Source of the DNA: an uncultured Lewinella sp.
GTDB lineage: Bacteria > Bacteroidota > Bacteroidia > Chitinophagales > Saprospiraceae
Assembly: GCA_937873655.1 (NCBI GenBank)
Contig: CALMYQ010000225.1
Span: forward strand, 1 to 64,000
Reading direction: 5' to 3'
DNA: 64,000 nt
Shown in pieces: positions 25,168-34,221 of the stretch (position 1 is its first letter; each line of letters opens with the position of its first letter). The position numbers and the translations under genes are program-made. The notes beneath the pieces were generated by a model. The model made no database searches, was not told where the DNA came from, and saw nothing but the letters and a program-made list of their open reading frames with translations.

Positions 25168-26004
25168 ATGAAAGTCTACAGGTTCCAGCGGGGAATCGCC
25201 GTCGAGAAAGGGCGCCGTTTTTACTTGTTCAACAACCGCAACTGGGATGAATTCGTCAACCGGGATGACCTTTATGCATTCCTGGAAAGGGAAACTGAGG
25301 GCGCAGAACCCATCCCGGATGCCGTCGAACTGTTGGATAAGGAATTGCTTGCTCCGGCTCAAAGCCAGGAGATCTGGGCATCGGGCGTAACCTATTACCG
25401 GAGCCGCGAAGCCAGGATGGAGGAAGCCAAAGATGCCGGCGGCGGCGATTTCTACGACCGCGTTTATGCCGCCGAAAGACCGGAATTGTTCTTCAAATCA
25501 CCGGCTTATCGCGCAGTGCCTTCCGGCGGCAAGGTGCGCATCCGAAAGGATTCAACCTGGAATGTGCCTGAACCTGAACTGACCCTGTTCATGACCTCCG
25601 GCGGCAAAATCGTCGGGTACACCATCGGCAACGACATGAGCTCCCGGAGCATCGAAGGCGAAAATCCGCTGTACCTGCCGCAGGCCAAGACCTACGACGG
25701 ATCGGCGGCGCTCGGCCCCTGCCTGTACGTACCCGGCAAACCGCTGCCGCCCGAAACGCTGATCACCCTGGAGATCACCCGGAAGGGGCAATCCGTTTTC
25801 TCGGATTCCATCCCCATCAGCCAGATGAAACGGGGCCATGAAGAACTGGCCGGCTTCCTGTTCCGCGAGCTGTCCTTCCCCCACGGCTGCTACCTGATGA
25901 CCGGCACCGGCATCATCCCGCCCAACGACTTTACCCTCCTAAGCGGGGATACGGTCAGGATCGGGATCGAGGGGATCGGCTGGTTGGTGAATGTTGTGGA
26001 ATGA
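25168..26004 (+). CDS. FAH-family enzyme, AraD1/GguC-like
   Basis: A 278-residue fumarylacetoacetate-hydrolase-fold protein. ASGVTYYRSREARMEE near residue 70, YDRVYAAERPELFFKS near 97 and NDMSSRSIEGENPLYLPQAKTYDGS near 155 are the conserved blocks, with EPELTLFM holding metal-binding Glu residues. The pattern is closest to the AraD1/GguC group, which dehydrates 2-keto-3-deoxy-L-arabinonate in oxidative arabinose catabolism. That would suit the arabinofuranosidase at 3240. No other genes of that pathway are in view, so the specific reaction is inferred. Confidence 0.75.
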   Translation: MKVYRFQRGIAVEKGRRFYLFNNRNWDEFVNRDDLYAFLERETEGAEPIPDAVELLDKELLAPAQSQEIWASGVTYYRSREARMEEAKDAGGGDFYDRVYAAERPELFFKSPAYRAVPSGGKVRIRKDSTWNVPEPELTLFMTSGGKIVGYTIGNDMSSRSIEGENPLYLPQAKTYDGSAALGPCLYVPGKPLPPETLITLEITRKGQSVFSDSIPISQMKRGHEELAGFLFRELSFPHGCYLMTGTGIIPPNDFTLLSGDTVRIGIEGIGWLVNVVE

Positions 26005-26018
26005 AGAATCGAGGAACT

Positions 26019-26074
26019 GAGGAACCGAGGAATCGAGGAATCGAATACTCAGTTCCTCGATTCCTCGGTTCCTC
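26019..26074. terminator. Perfect 22-bp inverted repeat between convergent genes
   Basis: Arms 26019-26040 and 26053-26074 are exactly complementary (GAGGAACCGAGG...), with a 12-nt loop. The hairpin lies between the stops of two convergent genes and could terminate both. The arms are themselves built of GAGGAA/GAATCG repeats seen elsewhere. No strong T-run follows on the plus strand. Confidence 0.55.
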
Positions 26075-26079
26075 CAAAA

Positions 26080-26694
26080 TCAGAGTTTTTTAATAAACAA
26101 ATTCCGCCACCGCACCTTGATGCCGCCGCCGTCGTGGATCTGGAGGGCGATCTGGCCGGTCGCCGCGCCGATCTTGGCATCCTTGAGCGTGATCTTCTGT
26201 ACCCCGTTGAGCCAGGTGGTCACTTCATCGCCGACTGCCCGGACGCGCAGGGTATTCCATTCGCCCATTTTCAGGTTCTCGTCCTTCGGGTCGGGTTGAA
26301 TGAGCCAGCCGCGGCCGTAGGATTCGTAGATGCCGCCGGTGAATTTGCCGGGAGGGGCCACTTCGGCCTGCCAGCCGGTGATCTTGGTGCCCTCGACGGA
26401 GCAGCGGAAGAATACCCCGCTGTTGCCTTCGGCTTCCTGCCTGAAATCCACCGTCAGGTCGAAATCCTTGAATTGTTCGGTAGTGCCGAGGTAGCCGTAC
26501 TGGGCGTCGGGGCCGCTTTCGCAGACCAGCTCACCTTTGTCGACGTACCATTTTTCGGTGCCGTAGACGACCCATCCGGTCAGGTCCTTGCCGTTGAACA
26601 GGGACGTACCTTTTTTGCCGCCCATGGCGCCGGGCGTTTTGCAAGCCTGCAGGGCCAGTCCGGCCAGCAACAGGCATATGGTCAGCTTTCGCAT
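26080..26694 (-). CDS. DUF1080 (3-keto-disaccharide hydrolase) lipoprotein A
   Basis: A 204-residue lipoprotein (signal ending LALQAC) made of one DUF1080 domain. LFNGKDLTGWVVYG opens the domain, EGNSGVFFR lies mid-way, and GQIALQIHDGGGIKVRWRNLFIKKL closes it. The family has a concanavalin/lectin-like fold and includes 3-ketoglucoside hydrolases. It begins one base after the stop of a second DUF1080 gene upstream, so the two are cotranscribed. They probably act together on a periplasmic or surface glycan. Confidence 0.87.
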   Translation of the reverse strand: MRKLTICLLLAGLALQACKTPGAMGGKKGTSLFNGKDLTGWVVYGTEKWYVDKGELVCESGPDAQYGYLGTTEQFKDFDLTVDFRQEAEGNSGVFFRCSVEGTKITGWQAEVAPPGKFTGGIYESYGRGWLIQPDPKDENLKMGEWNTLRVRAVGDEVTTWLNGVQKITLKDAKIGAATGQIALQIHDGGGIKVRWRNLFIKKL

Positions 26695-26695
26695 A

Positions 26696-27445
26696 TCAGA
26701 GTCGCTTGATTTTGATGTTACGGAACCAGATCTTGTTACCGTGATCCTGCAGGCCGATCGGGCCCATTTTAGCTTTGCCGTAATCGGGAAAATCCTTCCA
26801 TTTTCCGCTTTGGGTCAGGGCGGTCCATTCCGGCGTCCAGAGGTCGTAGGAGACGATCAGCTCGCCGTTGAGGTAGTGCTCCACGTGCCCTTTATTGACC
26901 ACGATCCGGGTGAGATTGAACTCGCCGACAGGCTTGGCGGCGCTTTTGGCCGGCGGGTGCATGGCGTAATTGGCCGCGCTGTGCTGCCAGGGCTCCAGTT
27001 TTTCCGGAAAGCCGACGTCGTCGATCAGCTGGTATTCCGGCGCGGTTTCATAGATCGCACCGTACTTGGGATCTTCTACCACGTTGAAGAAAACGCCGCT
27101 GTTGCCGGCCGGGGAGACCTTCCATTCCAGCGACAGGTCGAAGTTCTCAAATTTTTCGTTGGAGACGATGTCGGCGCCGTGTCCGTTCAGGCCACCTGTG
27201 CCCAGGGCGATCATTTCCCCGTTTTCTACCGCCCACCCTTCCATGGTGTCCCGGTTGTAGACATGCCATCCGTTGGTGGTCTGGCCGTCAAAGAGCAATT
27301 CCCAGCCGTCTTTTTTTTCGGCATCGGTAAGGGTATTCAAGGCGGGCGCCTGTTCGGCTTCGGCCTCGGCATTGTCCTGAGGCGTGCTGGGCTTGCACCC
27401 GAAGAGAAGGCTTGCCGCGACAAGCCATAGCAATCGTTGGTTCAT
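26696..27445 (-). CDS. DUF1080 (3-keto-disaccharide hydrolase) lipoprotein B
   Basis: A 249-residue lipoprotein starting at the ATG at 27445 (MNQRLLWLVAASLLFGC). A short acidic linker leads to a DUF1080 domain: LLFDGQTTNGWHVYN, then PAGNSGVFFNV, and PIGLQDHGNKIWFRNIKIKRL at the end. The LQDHG/IWFRNI signature marks the longer DUF1080 branch. The next gene is a shorter paralog whose ATG follows after one base. The two differ enough to imply distinct substrates or a heteromeric use. Confidence 0.87.
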   Translation of the reverse strand: MNQRLLWLVAASLLFGCKPSTPQDNAEAEAEQAPALNTLTDAEKKDGWELLFDGQTTNGWHVYNRDTMEGWAVENGEMIALGTGGLNGHGADIVSNEKFENFDLSLEWKVSPAGNSGVFFNVVEDPKYGAIYETAPEYQLIDDVGFPEKLEPWQHSAANYAMHPPAKSAAKPVGEFNLTRIVVNKGHVEHYLNGELIVSYDLWTPEWTALTQSGKWKDFPDYGKAKMGPIGLQDHGNKIWFRNIKIKRL

Positions 27446-27641
27446 ATCGTTTTGATGGTTTTGAATCCCAAGTTTAGGCAATTTTTTGCTTTTGGACGCT
27501 TCTTTTCGGGTGCAGTTTTCGGGATGGGCGCTGAGAAAGCCTGTTTTCCGGTCTGATAATTTGCCCGGCCGTTGATCTCCCCTTTTTCAGGGAGGCAAAA
27601 AACCACGTTTCAGGCGATTGATTTCCAGGTGATTATCCTGG

Positions 27642-27649
27642 TAACTTTG
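27642..27649 (+). promoter_or_regulatory. Bacteroidota -7 box for the SnoaL-like gene
   Basis: TAACTTTG, with a TTG at 27618-27620 about 21 bp upstream as possible -33. The ATG lies 50 bp downstream. Confidence 0.45.
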
Positions 27650-27699
27650 TAGCGCTCAAAAAGGGCAATCCTTCCATTTTTCACCAGATAACTAAAATC

Positions 27700-28128
27700 A
27701 TGAGCCAAAATCTCATCACCGTACAAGCCATTTACGAAGCCTTCGGCAAAGGCGACATACCGACCATTCTCAGCCATCTTGCGGATGACGTCAATTGGGA
27801 ATCCTGGACCGATAATTCCGCACAAAAAGCCGGCGTGCCCTGGTTGCAATCCATGAAAGGTAAGGACGGCGTCCTGGCGTTCTTTCAGCTGATCGGCAAT
27901 CCGGAGGTATTTCAAATAAAAGAATTCCAAGTCCTTTCAATAATGGACGGCGGCCGCCAGATCGCGGCTGAATTTGTCATCGAAGCAGATATCCTGTCCA
28001 CCGGTGGCCATTTCCGCGACGAGGAAGTGCACCTCTGGACCTTCAACGATCAGGGTAAGGTCGTTCGCCTTCGCCACTATACCGATACGCACAAACATAT
28101 GGTCGCAGCGGGATTTCCTGCAAAATAA
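27700..28128 (+). CDS. SnoaL/NTF2-like protein
   Basis: A 142-residue alpha+beta-barrel protein of the ketosteroid-isomerase/SnoaL type. VQAIYEAFGKGDIPTILSHLADDVNWE at the N-terminus is the typical opening, and HLWTFNDQGKVVRLRHYTDT the typical closing strand. Such proteins bind or isomerise small hydrophobic molecules; substrate unknown. It is convergent with the LytTR gene, whose stop is 2 bp away. Confidence 0.83.
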   Translation: MSQNLITVQAIYEAFGKGDIPTILSHLADDVNWESWTDNSAQKAGVPWLQSMKGKDGVLAFFQLIGNPEVFQIKEFQVLSIMDGGRQIAAEFVIEADILSTGGHFRDEEVHLWTFNDQGKVVRLRHYTDTHKHMVAAGFPAK

Positions 28129-28130
28129 AG

Positions 28131-29201
28131 CTATTCCCCGTCCAGCCATTTTTTAAAACTACCCGCATTGCGCTGACTGACGTAAAGGACCTTCGGAAAA
28201 TCCACCTCCATGGACAATGCCAGTTGCGATCCCTCGGGACGAACCTCCTGGACGGACCCGATATGAACGATGCATTGCCGGTTAATTCGGAAGAAATACA
28301 GCGGCGGAAGCCTGGATTCCAGCTCTTCCAATGATCCGTCCACAGGGAATTTCTTGCCGTTCCGGGCAATGAGGAGCACGATCTCGTCCTTGTAGAAACC
28401 GGCGATCTGGTCCAGGAGGATGATAACAAATTTGGGTCCGGATCGCACCAGAAACCGCGTTTTATACCGGTTCTCCCCATTATAGACCTGTGGGGATGGT
28501 GTTGCGGAGTACCCCAAGGGGGCTTCTTCTCCCAGCGCGGCCTGAACGCCTTCCAGTTGTCCGCCCAGCCGGCGCAGGTTTTGATCAATCGTCTCGGAGA
28601 TCCTTTGCAGGTACAAAGCGGCCTGATCCGGCGTTTGGGTGAGGATGTCCTCCCATTCGGCCAGATCACCGGCAAATGATCCTGATTCGATCTGCCGGCG
28701 GATTTCCTCCAGGCTGCTGACGGCTTTTTCTTTCCGCAGTTGTTCGGTCTCGACGCGGGCTTGCTGCCAGTTTCCGAGCAATTGGATGCCGATCTGGATG
28801 CTGGCAGATATCTGCACAATAATGAACGCTTCGGCAGAGGCTACCAGGATATGCATCAGCGCCAGCGGGTTGTTTTTGTGCAGTACGGCGTTCTCGTACC
28901 AGTTGAGCAGGATGAAAGTCCCGTCAAAAATGAACAACCCGCCCAGGTTCAGGACCGCCAGTTGGATCATCAGCCGCCTGAAAGTTCCTTTGCTCCACGG
29001 GGACTCCCGGTCCAGTTGCCGGCTGATCCGCCAGCCGAATTCCCAGATGGCGTAGATGGTCAGGGCGAACCAGGCGAAGCCGTACCAGGCAAACCCCGGC
29101 GGTTCCCTGAATTGCGCCATCAACCAGATCAGACTGCCCAGAAACAAGGCAAGGAACAACGGCAGCAGATACCGGATCCAGATATTCAGTTTTGTTTCCA
29201 T
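28131..29201 (-). CDS. Membrane-anchored LytTR regulator
   Basis: 356 residues. Four membrane helices lie in the first ~150 residues (about 12-30, 38-56, 72-96 and 112-138). A helical linker rich in Gln/Glu follows (about 150-225). From about 245 on there is a LytTR DNA-binding domain with FFRINRQCIVHIGSVQEVRPEGSQ. It has no receiver domain, so it is a one-component membrane regulator, a form frequent in Bacteroidota. The signal and targets are unknown; no partner kinase is adjacent. Confidence 0.87.
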   Translation of the reverse strand: METKLNIWIRYLLPLFLALFLGSLIWLMAQFREPPGFAWYGFAWFALTIYAIWEFGWRISRQLDRESPWSKGTFRRLMIQLAVLNLGGLFIFDGTFILLNWYENAVLHKNNPLALMHILVASAEAFIIVQISASIQIGIQLLGNWQQARVETEQLRKEKAVSSLEEIRRQIESGSFAGDLAEWEDILTQTPDQAALYLQRISETIDQNLRRLGGQLEGVQAALGEEAPLGYSATPSPQVYNGENRYKTRFLVRSGPKFVIILLDQIAGFYKDEIVLLIARNGKKFPVDGSLEELESRLPPLYFFRINRQCIVHIGSVQEVRPEGSQLALSMEVDFPKVLYVSQRNAGSFKKWLDGE

Positions 29202-29373
29202 GACCCGAAGTTAGGCTGAAATGCCCAAGAGTGGTTGAGGAAGCGAGTAACCGAGGAATTGAGGAACTGAAAACAGATTCAGCGGATTCATGACTTCATG
29301 GTTGAATGCCATCCTTGCCAGCTGTTGCAAAATCCTGTTTTTTTTACGCTAAACCACGGTATAGACTGCCGTC

Positions 29374-30630
29374 TCAGTCCAAAAAGAACCTGGAGGCATG
29401 CACTTGCGGGAAAACAAGTATGGCATCGTAGCTGTAAATGATCCGCTCCAACCCCGGGTCGACATTTTTGATCGTTTTGTTGAAAAGGGCTTTTCTGAGC
29501 GGACGAAGGTCGATGACCGACCATGCTGTTTCCGGCGTTGCTTTCAAAACGGTAGAAAAATCCACTTTGTCGAGGTATTGCCCGGCATCATACGGCTGAT
29601 GCTTGTCGTCATCGCTCCGGCTGAAGGGTGTAAAACCGTTTTGGGTCCCCTTGCGACCAAGTGTATACAGGTGGAAGGAGGTTTGTCCTGACTGAGCGGC
29701 CAGTTCCGAGATAAAATTGCCTATATCGGGCACGTTCAGCGCGTTCAAACCCCGGTATACGTGGTTGGCGCCGAGTTTGAACATCACGCGCGGATCTTCA
29801 CCTTTCTCTTTTGCCGCCGAATAATAGGCCGTAAAATGCCGCTTCATCATTTCGGCCCGCTGCCGGTTAGAGGCGTAGCCTTCACTGCGGTACCAAAGCT
29901 GGTAGATCTGGACGGATTCATCCAGTTCGCGGATAAGATCCAGTGCTGCCTGGCGCCCTTCGAAAGTTTTTCGCAAGCGATCAAAATCATCCGGTTTGAC
30001 AATGGCCAGAAAGGATTTCGACGGGTCGCGGGCGCCGAAGGATTCCGCGTAGGCTTTTTCCGCCAACCGGTAGTATTCGCCGGCTACCGCTTTGGATTCC
30101 GGTGTGGCAGCCTCCGTTTCCAGCTTTTTAAAGAACATGCGAAAGGAGGCCGCAAATTCCTGGTCGAGCCCCCACAACAAAGCCCGGCTTCCGTCAGCCC
30201 CTTCCAGTACCGCCCTGGGAATTTCGCATTCTTCCTGCCAGTTGTAAAAAGGAATGCTCCACGGATATTGCCTGAAATGGGCTTCAAACCGGGCTTTCCA
30301 ATCCGGGCTACCGGCCATTTTCTGTACCATCTCAGCCGTATAGGGGCCGGTTTCCGTAGCAAAATACCGGTATCCGATTGTTTTGAAATGCCGGAACAAA
30401 GCGGCCGTGAACTGCGGGTTTTCCGCCATCCCGTGGTCTTCGCCGATCAGGAAAAAACGGGCTTTTTGCCCTTCAGCCAGGAAAAAATCGAGCCCGTCAC
30501 CGGCCAAGCCTTCAGTTGTCAGCTTGAATGTGCGTGCGTTTTTTTGCATGGCTTCCACCAGTAAACTGTCCTGCGCAACGACGATCCAGGGCAACGCGGC
30601 CAGCAAAGCCAATACGGTTATCTTCTCCAT
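29374..30630 (-). CDS. Secreted erythromycin-esterase-like protein
   Basis: 418 residues with a signal peptide ending near WIVVAQ. FFLIGEDHGMAENPQF near residue 58 matches the GExxH-type motif of the erythromycin-esterase/ChaN-like superfamily. YFATETGPY near 91 and LGANHVYRG near 292 are further conserved blocks. Members hydrolyse macrolide lactones or act on unknown esters; with an export signal, resistance is less likely. The 143-bp spacer after it has GAGGAA repeats. Confidence 0.7.
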   Translation of the reverse strand: MEKITVLALLAALPWIVVAQDSLLVEAMQKNARTFKLTTEGLAGDGLDFFLAEGQKARFFLIGEDHGMAENPQFTAALFRHFKTIGYRYFATETGPYTAEMVQKMAGSPDWKARFEAHFRQYPWSIPFYNWQEECEIPRAVLEGADGSRALLWGLDQEFAASFRMFFKKLETEAATPESKAVAGEYYRLAEKAYAESFGARDPSKSFLAIVKPDDFDRLRKTFEGRQAALDLIRELDESVQIYQLWYRSEGYASNRQRAEMMKRHFTAYYSAAKEKGEDPRVMFKLGANHVYRGLNALNVPDIGNFISELAAQSGQTSFHLYTLGRKGTQNGFTPFSRSDDDKHQPYDAGQYLDKVDFSTVLKATPETAWSVIDLRPLRKALFNKTIKNVDPGLERIIYSYDAILVFPQVHASRFFLD

Positions 30631-30774
30631 CCTTTCATGTTTTGATCAGGTAAAAAGGCAAAAGAAAGGGTTTTGAAGTCCCGAAAACAAGCAAAAAGGT
30701 CCGAACGAAAGCAATTTAGGGTTGAACGAAGGGATATTGGAACGGAGTGAACGGACCATCCCTCCGACTATCCG

Positions 30775-33700
30775 TTATCGCCCTACCACCGCCAGCTTCC
30801 GGACCAAAGGCCAACCGCCGGGCAGATCGACCCGAACCCAGTACAACCCTGCCGGTAGCTCTTCCAAGGGCAGGGTCGCCTGATCCCCGCCGGAAAAATG
30901 CAGATTTAGCCGTTGCAGAATTCGCCCCGCGCCATCCAGAACGGCGCCTTGCAGCTCGCTGCCGGAAAAGCCCGCAATCCGCAGTGCAGGTTGTTGCCCC
31001 GCGCTGACGGGGTTGGGAAACAGGTCAATTGTCAGGTTTTCCGCCGGATTGTTGGAAGCATTGGTAAACGAAACGGTGAAATCCAGTTCATACGCACAAT
31101 CCCCGGCATCGGTGAGGGTGAGGCTGTATTCGCCGGGTTGGATGCCTGTAAGGGAAGGGGTGTCCGCACCATTGCTCCAGGCGTAGGTATAGGGCGGTGT
31201 GCCGCCGGTCAGGCTGTCCAGCAGAATGGCGCCGTCGGCGGCGGCTGGGCCTGAGGCATTCACCACCGTAAATTGCGGGCTGACCGGCGGACGGATGCCG
31301 ATTATCTGTGTGACTGTATCCTTGCAGCCGAACCGGTCTTCGATGAAAAAGCGGTACTCGCCCGGCGCCAGACCGGAGGTTCCGGAACCGGTTTGCCCCG
31401 TCGCATCCTGCCAGGCGATGTTGTAGGGAGCGTCGCCGTTGAGGGAGAATGCTACGGCGCCGTCGGCTGCGTCGGTACAGGAAGCAGGAGTACTCGACTC
31501 AATGCCCGCGGCAAAGGCAGCCCGTTCGAAAGCGCCCATGTCTGTGTGGTCGCCGAGCATGCGGGGATTACCGGACAGGTCATGAGCGTAGGGCTGGCTG
31601 TCGGCGTCGCTGCCCGCATCGATGGCGGGAGAGCAGGCCGATACCCTGAAATCGCCGTTAGCGGGATCGACAAAGCGGGGGTTTTGACCAGCCAGCATGC
31701 CATCGCCGCATAGTTCACCGCTGACCGGAAGGTTGCAAATGGGCTGATTGGCCAGGCTGTTGTTGATGGAATATTCGTAGAAGTGGTTTGTATTCAAATC
31801 CTGGTTGAACAGCAACCAATACGGTGAAACAGCAGGCTCCCAGAGGATGCAGTTGCTGACCGACATGGAGCAGTAGAAGGTATCCTGGACGAAATCTTCG
31901 CTCCAGTTTTTTGAGATAGGGAAAGCCCCATTGTTGTTCAAAGTGCAGTTGATGAGAGCCGCCTCAGCCACACCCAGGTTACCGCTGGACAGGCCCAATG
32001 CTCCTCCATTATCATAAAACAAACAATTTGCTATAGTTGCGTAAGTGGTATTAACATAGTTAGATAATACATCATTTCTTAGCATAATTGCTCCCGCACC
32101 AGGAGAGCCGGTTGCTATATTTCGTTTAAAGACGGATGAATTGATCTCTACTACTGAATTGCATCTGTTAAACCCTTCAACCAAAACCCCTGCACCACGT
32201 CCAGATGCTATGTTACTATCAAAAACACAATTTGTAATTTTGGTAATGGTAGTGTCTACAGCCGAAAAAATACCCAATGCACCACCTCCACCGTTATTGG
32301 AGGAATTCCCCTCAAAATAGGAATCAGCAAATTCAAAGCGAAATAAATCGGAATTTTCATTCAACCCCGAATAGAAAAAGGTCAGGGCACCGTTAGTTCC
32401 GCGGTTAGCTTCGAAATCGCAATTATTGATGTACAACCCGCCGTTTATACAGTCCGTCAGCCAGTAAATTGCGCCGCCGCCGTCGATGGTACTATCCCGC
32501 AAAAAAACGCAGTTTTCAAACCGGTAATCGTCGCAGGCGTCAAAGAGACAAACGGCGCCGCCGCCTTGTCCGGCTCGGTTTTCCTCAAAAGTGCAATTGA
32601 TATATCGCTGGGCTGCGCCATCCTGTACCGGCCCGGTTTTGTACACCCCGCCACCCCGGATCTCTCCCCGGTTGCGGTAAAAATAGCAGTTCTCCAGGGT
32701 GGGGTTGGCATAACGGCCATAGAGCCCGTTGCAATGCACACCGCCGCCATACTCCGCTGTATTCTCAATGAACCGGCAGTTGCGGATGAGGGGTTCGCAG
32801 ACGGGAAATTCCTCATTGGTATCCGCAAACAAGCCGCCGCCATAAATATTTGGGCCGAAGTAGTTGGGGTCGGCATGGACGGCATAACCTTGCGCAATCG
32901 TAAAGCCGTCGAGCACGGCGGTACTGTCCGCCCCGAGGGCATACACTACGTGGTAGCTGTTATCGCTGAGGTCGTTTTTGAATCGGATATCGCCGCTCAA
33001 AACAGTGGGGTTATTCTCCCAATCGCGTTGATCGGCGCTGGTTTCGTAACCTGCAAAGCCGCCCAGGATGGTCACGCCGGATTGGAGGCGGAAGGAGGCT
33101 TCACGGTTGTTATCCGCAGTGGGGTAATACGTACCCTGCGCCACCCAGATGGTATCCCCGGAGGTAGCCTTGGCGATGGCCGATTGCAGGTCGCGGAAGG
33201 CGCAATCCCAGTCGCTGCCGTCGGGTTGTCCCCACTGAGAGGCGGAAGAATCGACATAGATCCGCTGGAGGTCGGGGGCGGGAAATTCGCAGCTGCCGTC
33301 TGTAAATTTAGAAAATACAACGTCGCCGCCGTTTACGGTAAGACAGTGAAGGTTGTAGAATGCCTCACAATACCCTACTGTGCCGACGCATACCATTGAT
33401 GGGAACGGGAAAATAATATCTCCTATCCCTTCGATCCATAAGGTTCTATATCCCATCCAACCTGGACTGAAAGGTGGTTGTATTAGAAATCCGACTTCCA
33501 ATACCTTGCGCAGCGTGCCGCCATAACAAATGGTATCGGTTGAATATACGTGAAACAGGAATGTATCAGCTGTTACGCTATAGGATTCAGTCAGACCGAT
33601 ATAAACTGAGTCGCCGGCTTCCAGTGAGAAGTCATACATCAGGTATTCGCGACCGTTGTAGAAAGCCCCGGGCATAGAACAATCGCTGAACCGATAATAA

Positions 33701-33960
33701 ACCCTTGGACCGTCCACCCTGTAGTAATTCTGTCCAAAGTAGGTTTCGCCCCCGACTGTTTTCAGGATCGGGGTCCAGGTTTTACCACATATGTCCACTT
33801 CGGCGCCGGTCGTGTAGGTCTCAATTTTATCCGGTAGGTAACTTGATACATGCACTCTCCATTCCGGCTCGTCGCCGGCAGTGGGAAACCAGGAAATTTG
33901 CGCCTCCAGCAAGGACATAGCGCCCAGCAAAAACAGGATAAAGAGTGTACATTTTTTCAT
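30775..33960 (-). CDS. Large secreted beta-helix protein with T9SS sorting domain
   Basis: A 1061-residue exported protein with a signal peptide ending near LEAQ. Residues about 235-800 form a right-handed parallel beta helix of the choice-of-anchor-Q kind: it opens with IYVDSSASQWGQPDGSDWDCAFRDL-type sequence and repeats NCxF/ENN-like turns with GGG steps. Two SprB-like repeats follow (GDAPYNIAWQD and GTPPYTYAWSNGAD, about 835-965). The last ~80 residues (IDLFPNPVSAG ... GLYWVRVDL) are a T9SS sorting domain. Likely a surface adhesin or polysaccharide-active protein; no catalytic residues recognised. AT-rich patches occur at 32030-32230. Confidence 0.85.
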   Translation of the reverse strand: MKKCTLFILFLLGAMSLLEAQISWFPTAGDEPEWRVHVSSYLPDKIETYTTGAEVDICGKTWTPILKTVGGETYFGQNYYRVDGPRVYYRFSDCSMPGAFYNGREYLMYDFSLEAGDSVYIGLTESYSVTADTFLFHVYSTDTICYGGTLRKVLEVGFLIQPPFSPGWMGYRTLWIEGIGDIIFPFPSMVCVGTVGYCEAFYNLHCLTVNGGDVVFSKFTDGSCEFPAPDLQRIYVDSSASQWGQPDGSDWDCAFRDLQSAIAKATSGDTIWVAQGTYYPTADNNREASFRLQSGVTILGGFAGYETSADQRDWENNPTVLSGDIRFKNDLSDNSYHVVYALGADSTAVLDGFTIAQGYAVHADPNYFGPNIYGGGLFADTNEEFPVCEPLIRNCRFIENTAEYGGGVHCNGLYGRYANPTLENCYFYRNRGEIRGGGVYKTGPVQDGAAQRYINCTFEENRAGQGGGAVCLFDACDDYRFENCVFLRDSTIDGGGAIYWLTDCINGGLYINNCDFEANRGTNGALTFFYSGLNENSDLFRFEFADSYFEGNSSNNGGGGALGIFSAVDTTITKITNCVFDSNIASGRGAGVLVEGFNRCNSVVEINSSVFKRNIATGSPGAGAIMLRNDVLSNYVNTTYATIANCLFYDNGGALGLSSGNLGVAEAALINCTLNNNGAFPISKNWSEDFVQDTFYCSMSVSNCILWEPAVSPYWLLFNQDLNTNHFYEYSINNSLANQPICNLPVSGELCGDGMLAGQNPRFVDPANGDFRVSACSPAIDAGSDADSQPYAHDLSGNPRMLGDHTDMGAFERAAFAAGIESSTPASCTDAADGAVAFSLNGDAPYNIAWQDATGQTGSGTSGLAPGEYRFFIEDRFGCKDTVTQIIGIRPPVSPQFTVVNASGPAAADGAILLDSLTGGTPPYTYAWSNGADTPSLTGIQPGEYSLTLTDAGDCAYELDFTVSFTNASNNPAENLTIDLFPNPVSAGQQPALRIAGFSGSELQGAVLDGAGRILQRLNLHFSGGDQATLPLEELPAGLYWVRVDLPGGWPLVRKLAVVGR

Positions 33961-34221
33961 GGGATGAAGATTTGCTGATATAAAAAAGACATGGGTATTC
34001 AGACGTCAACTTTCAAGTTGTCGCTTGAATCGGATCAAATGGCCAGGAAATAATAGAAAAAACCCGCATGAAGGGGAGGTGGGAAACCGGGCGGATTTTA
34101 GATGTATTCGGTGTTAGCATTTTATGGGATTAAATCTCGAACGCAAGCGTATCAAAGCCGTTCAGCGGCCTTAAAAATAAGCTCTGTTAAGATAAAATCA
34201 AAAAATCAAATATGATTTTTT

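Noticed and set aside
26588..27430. 280-codon open frame antisense to DUF1080 gene B
   Set aside because: Shadow of a gene with clear DUF1080 motifs; no motif or start context of its own.
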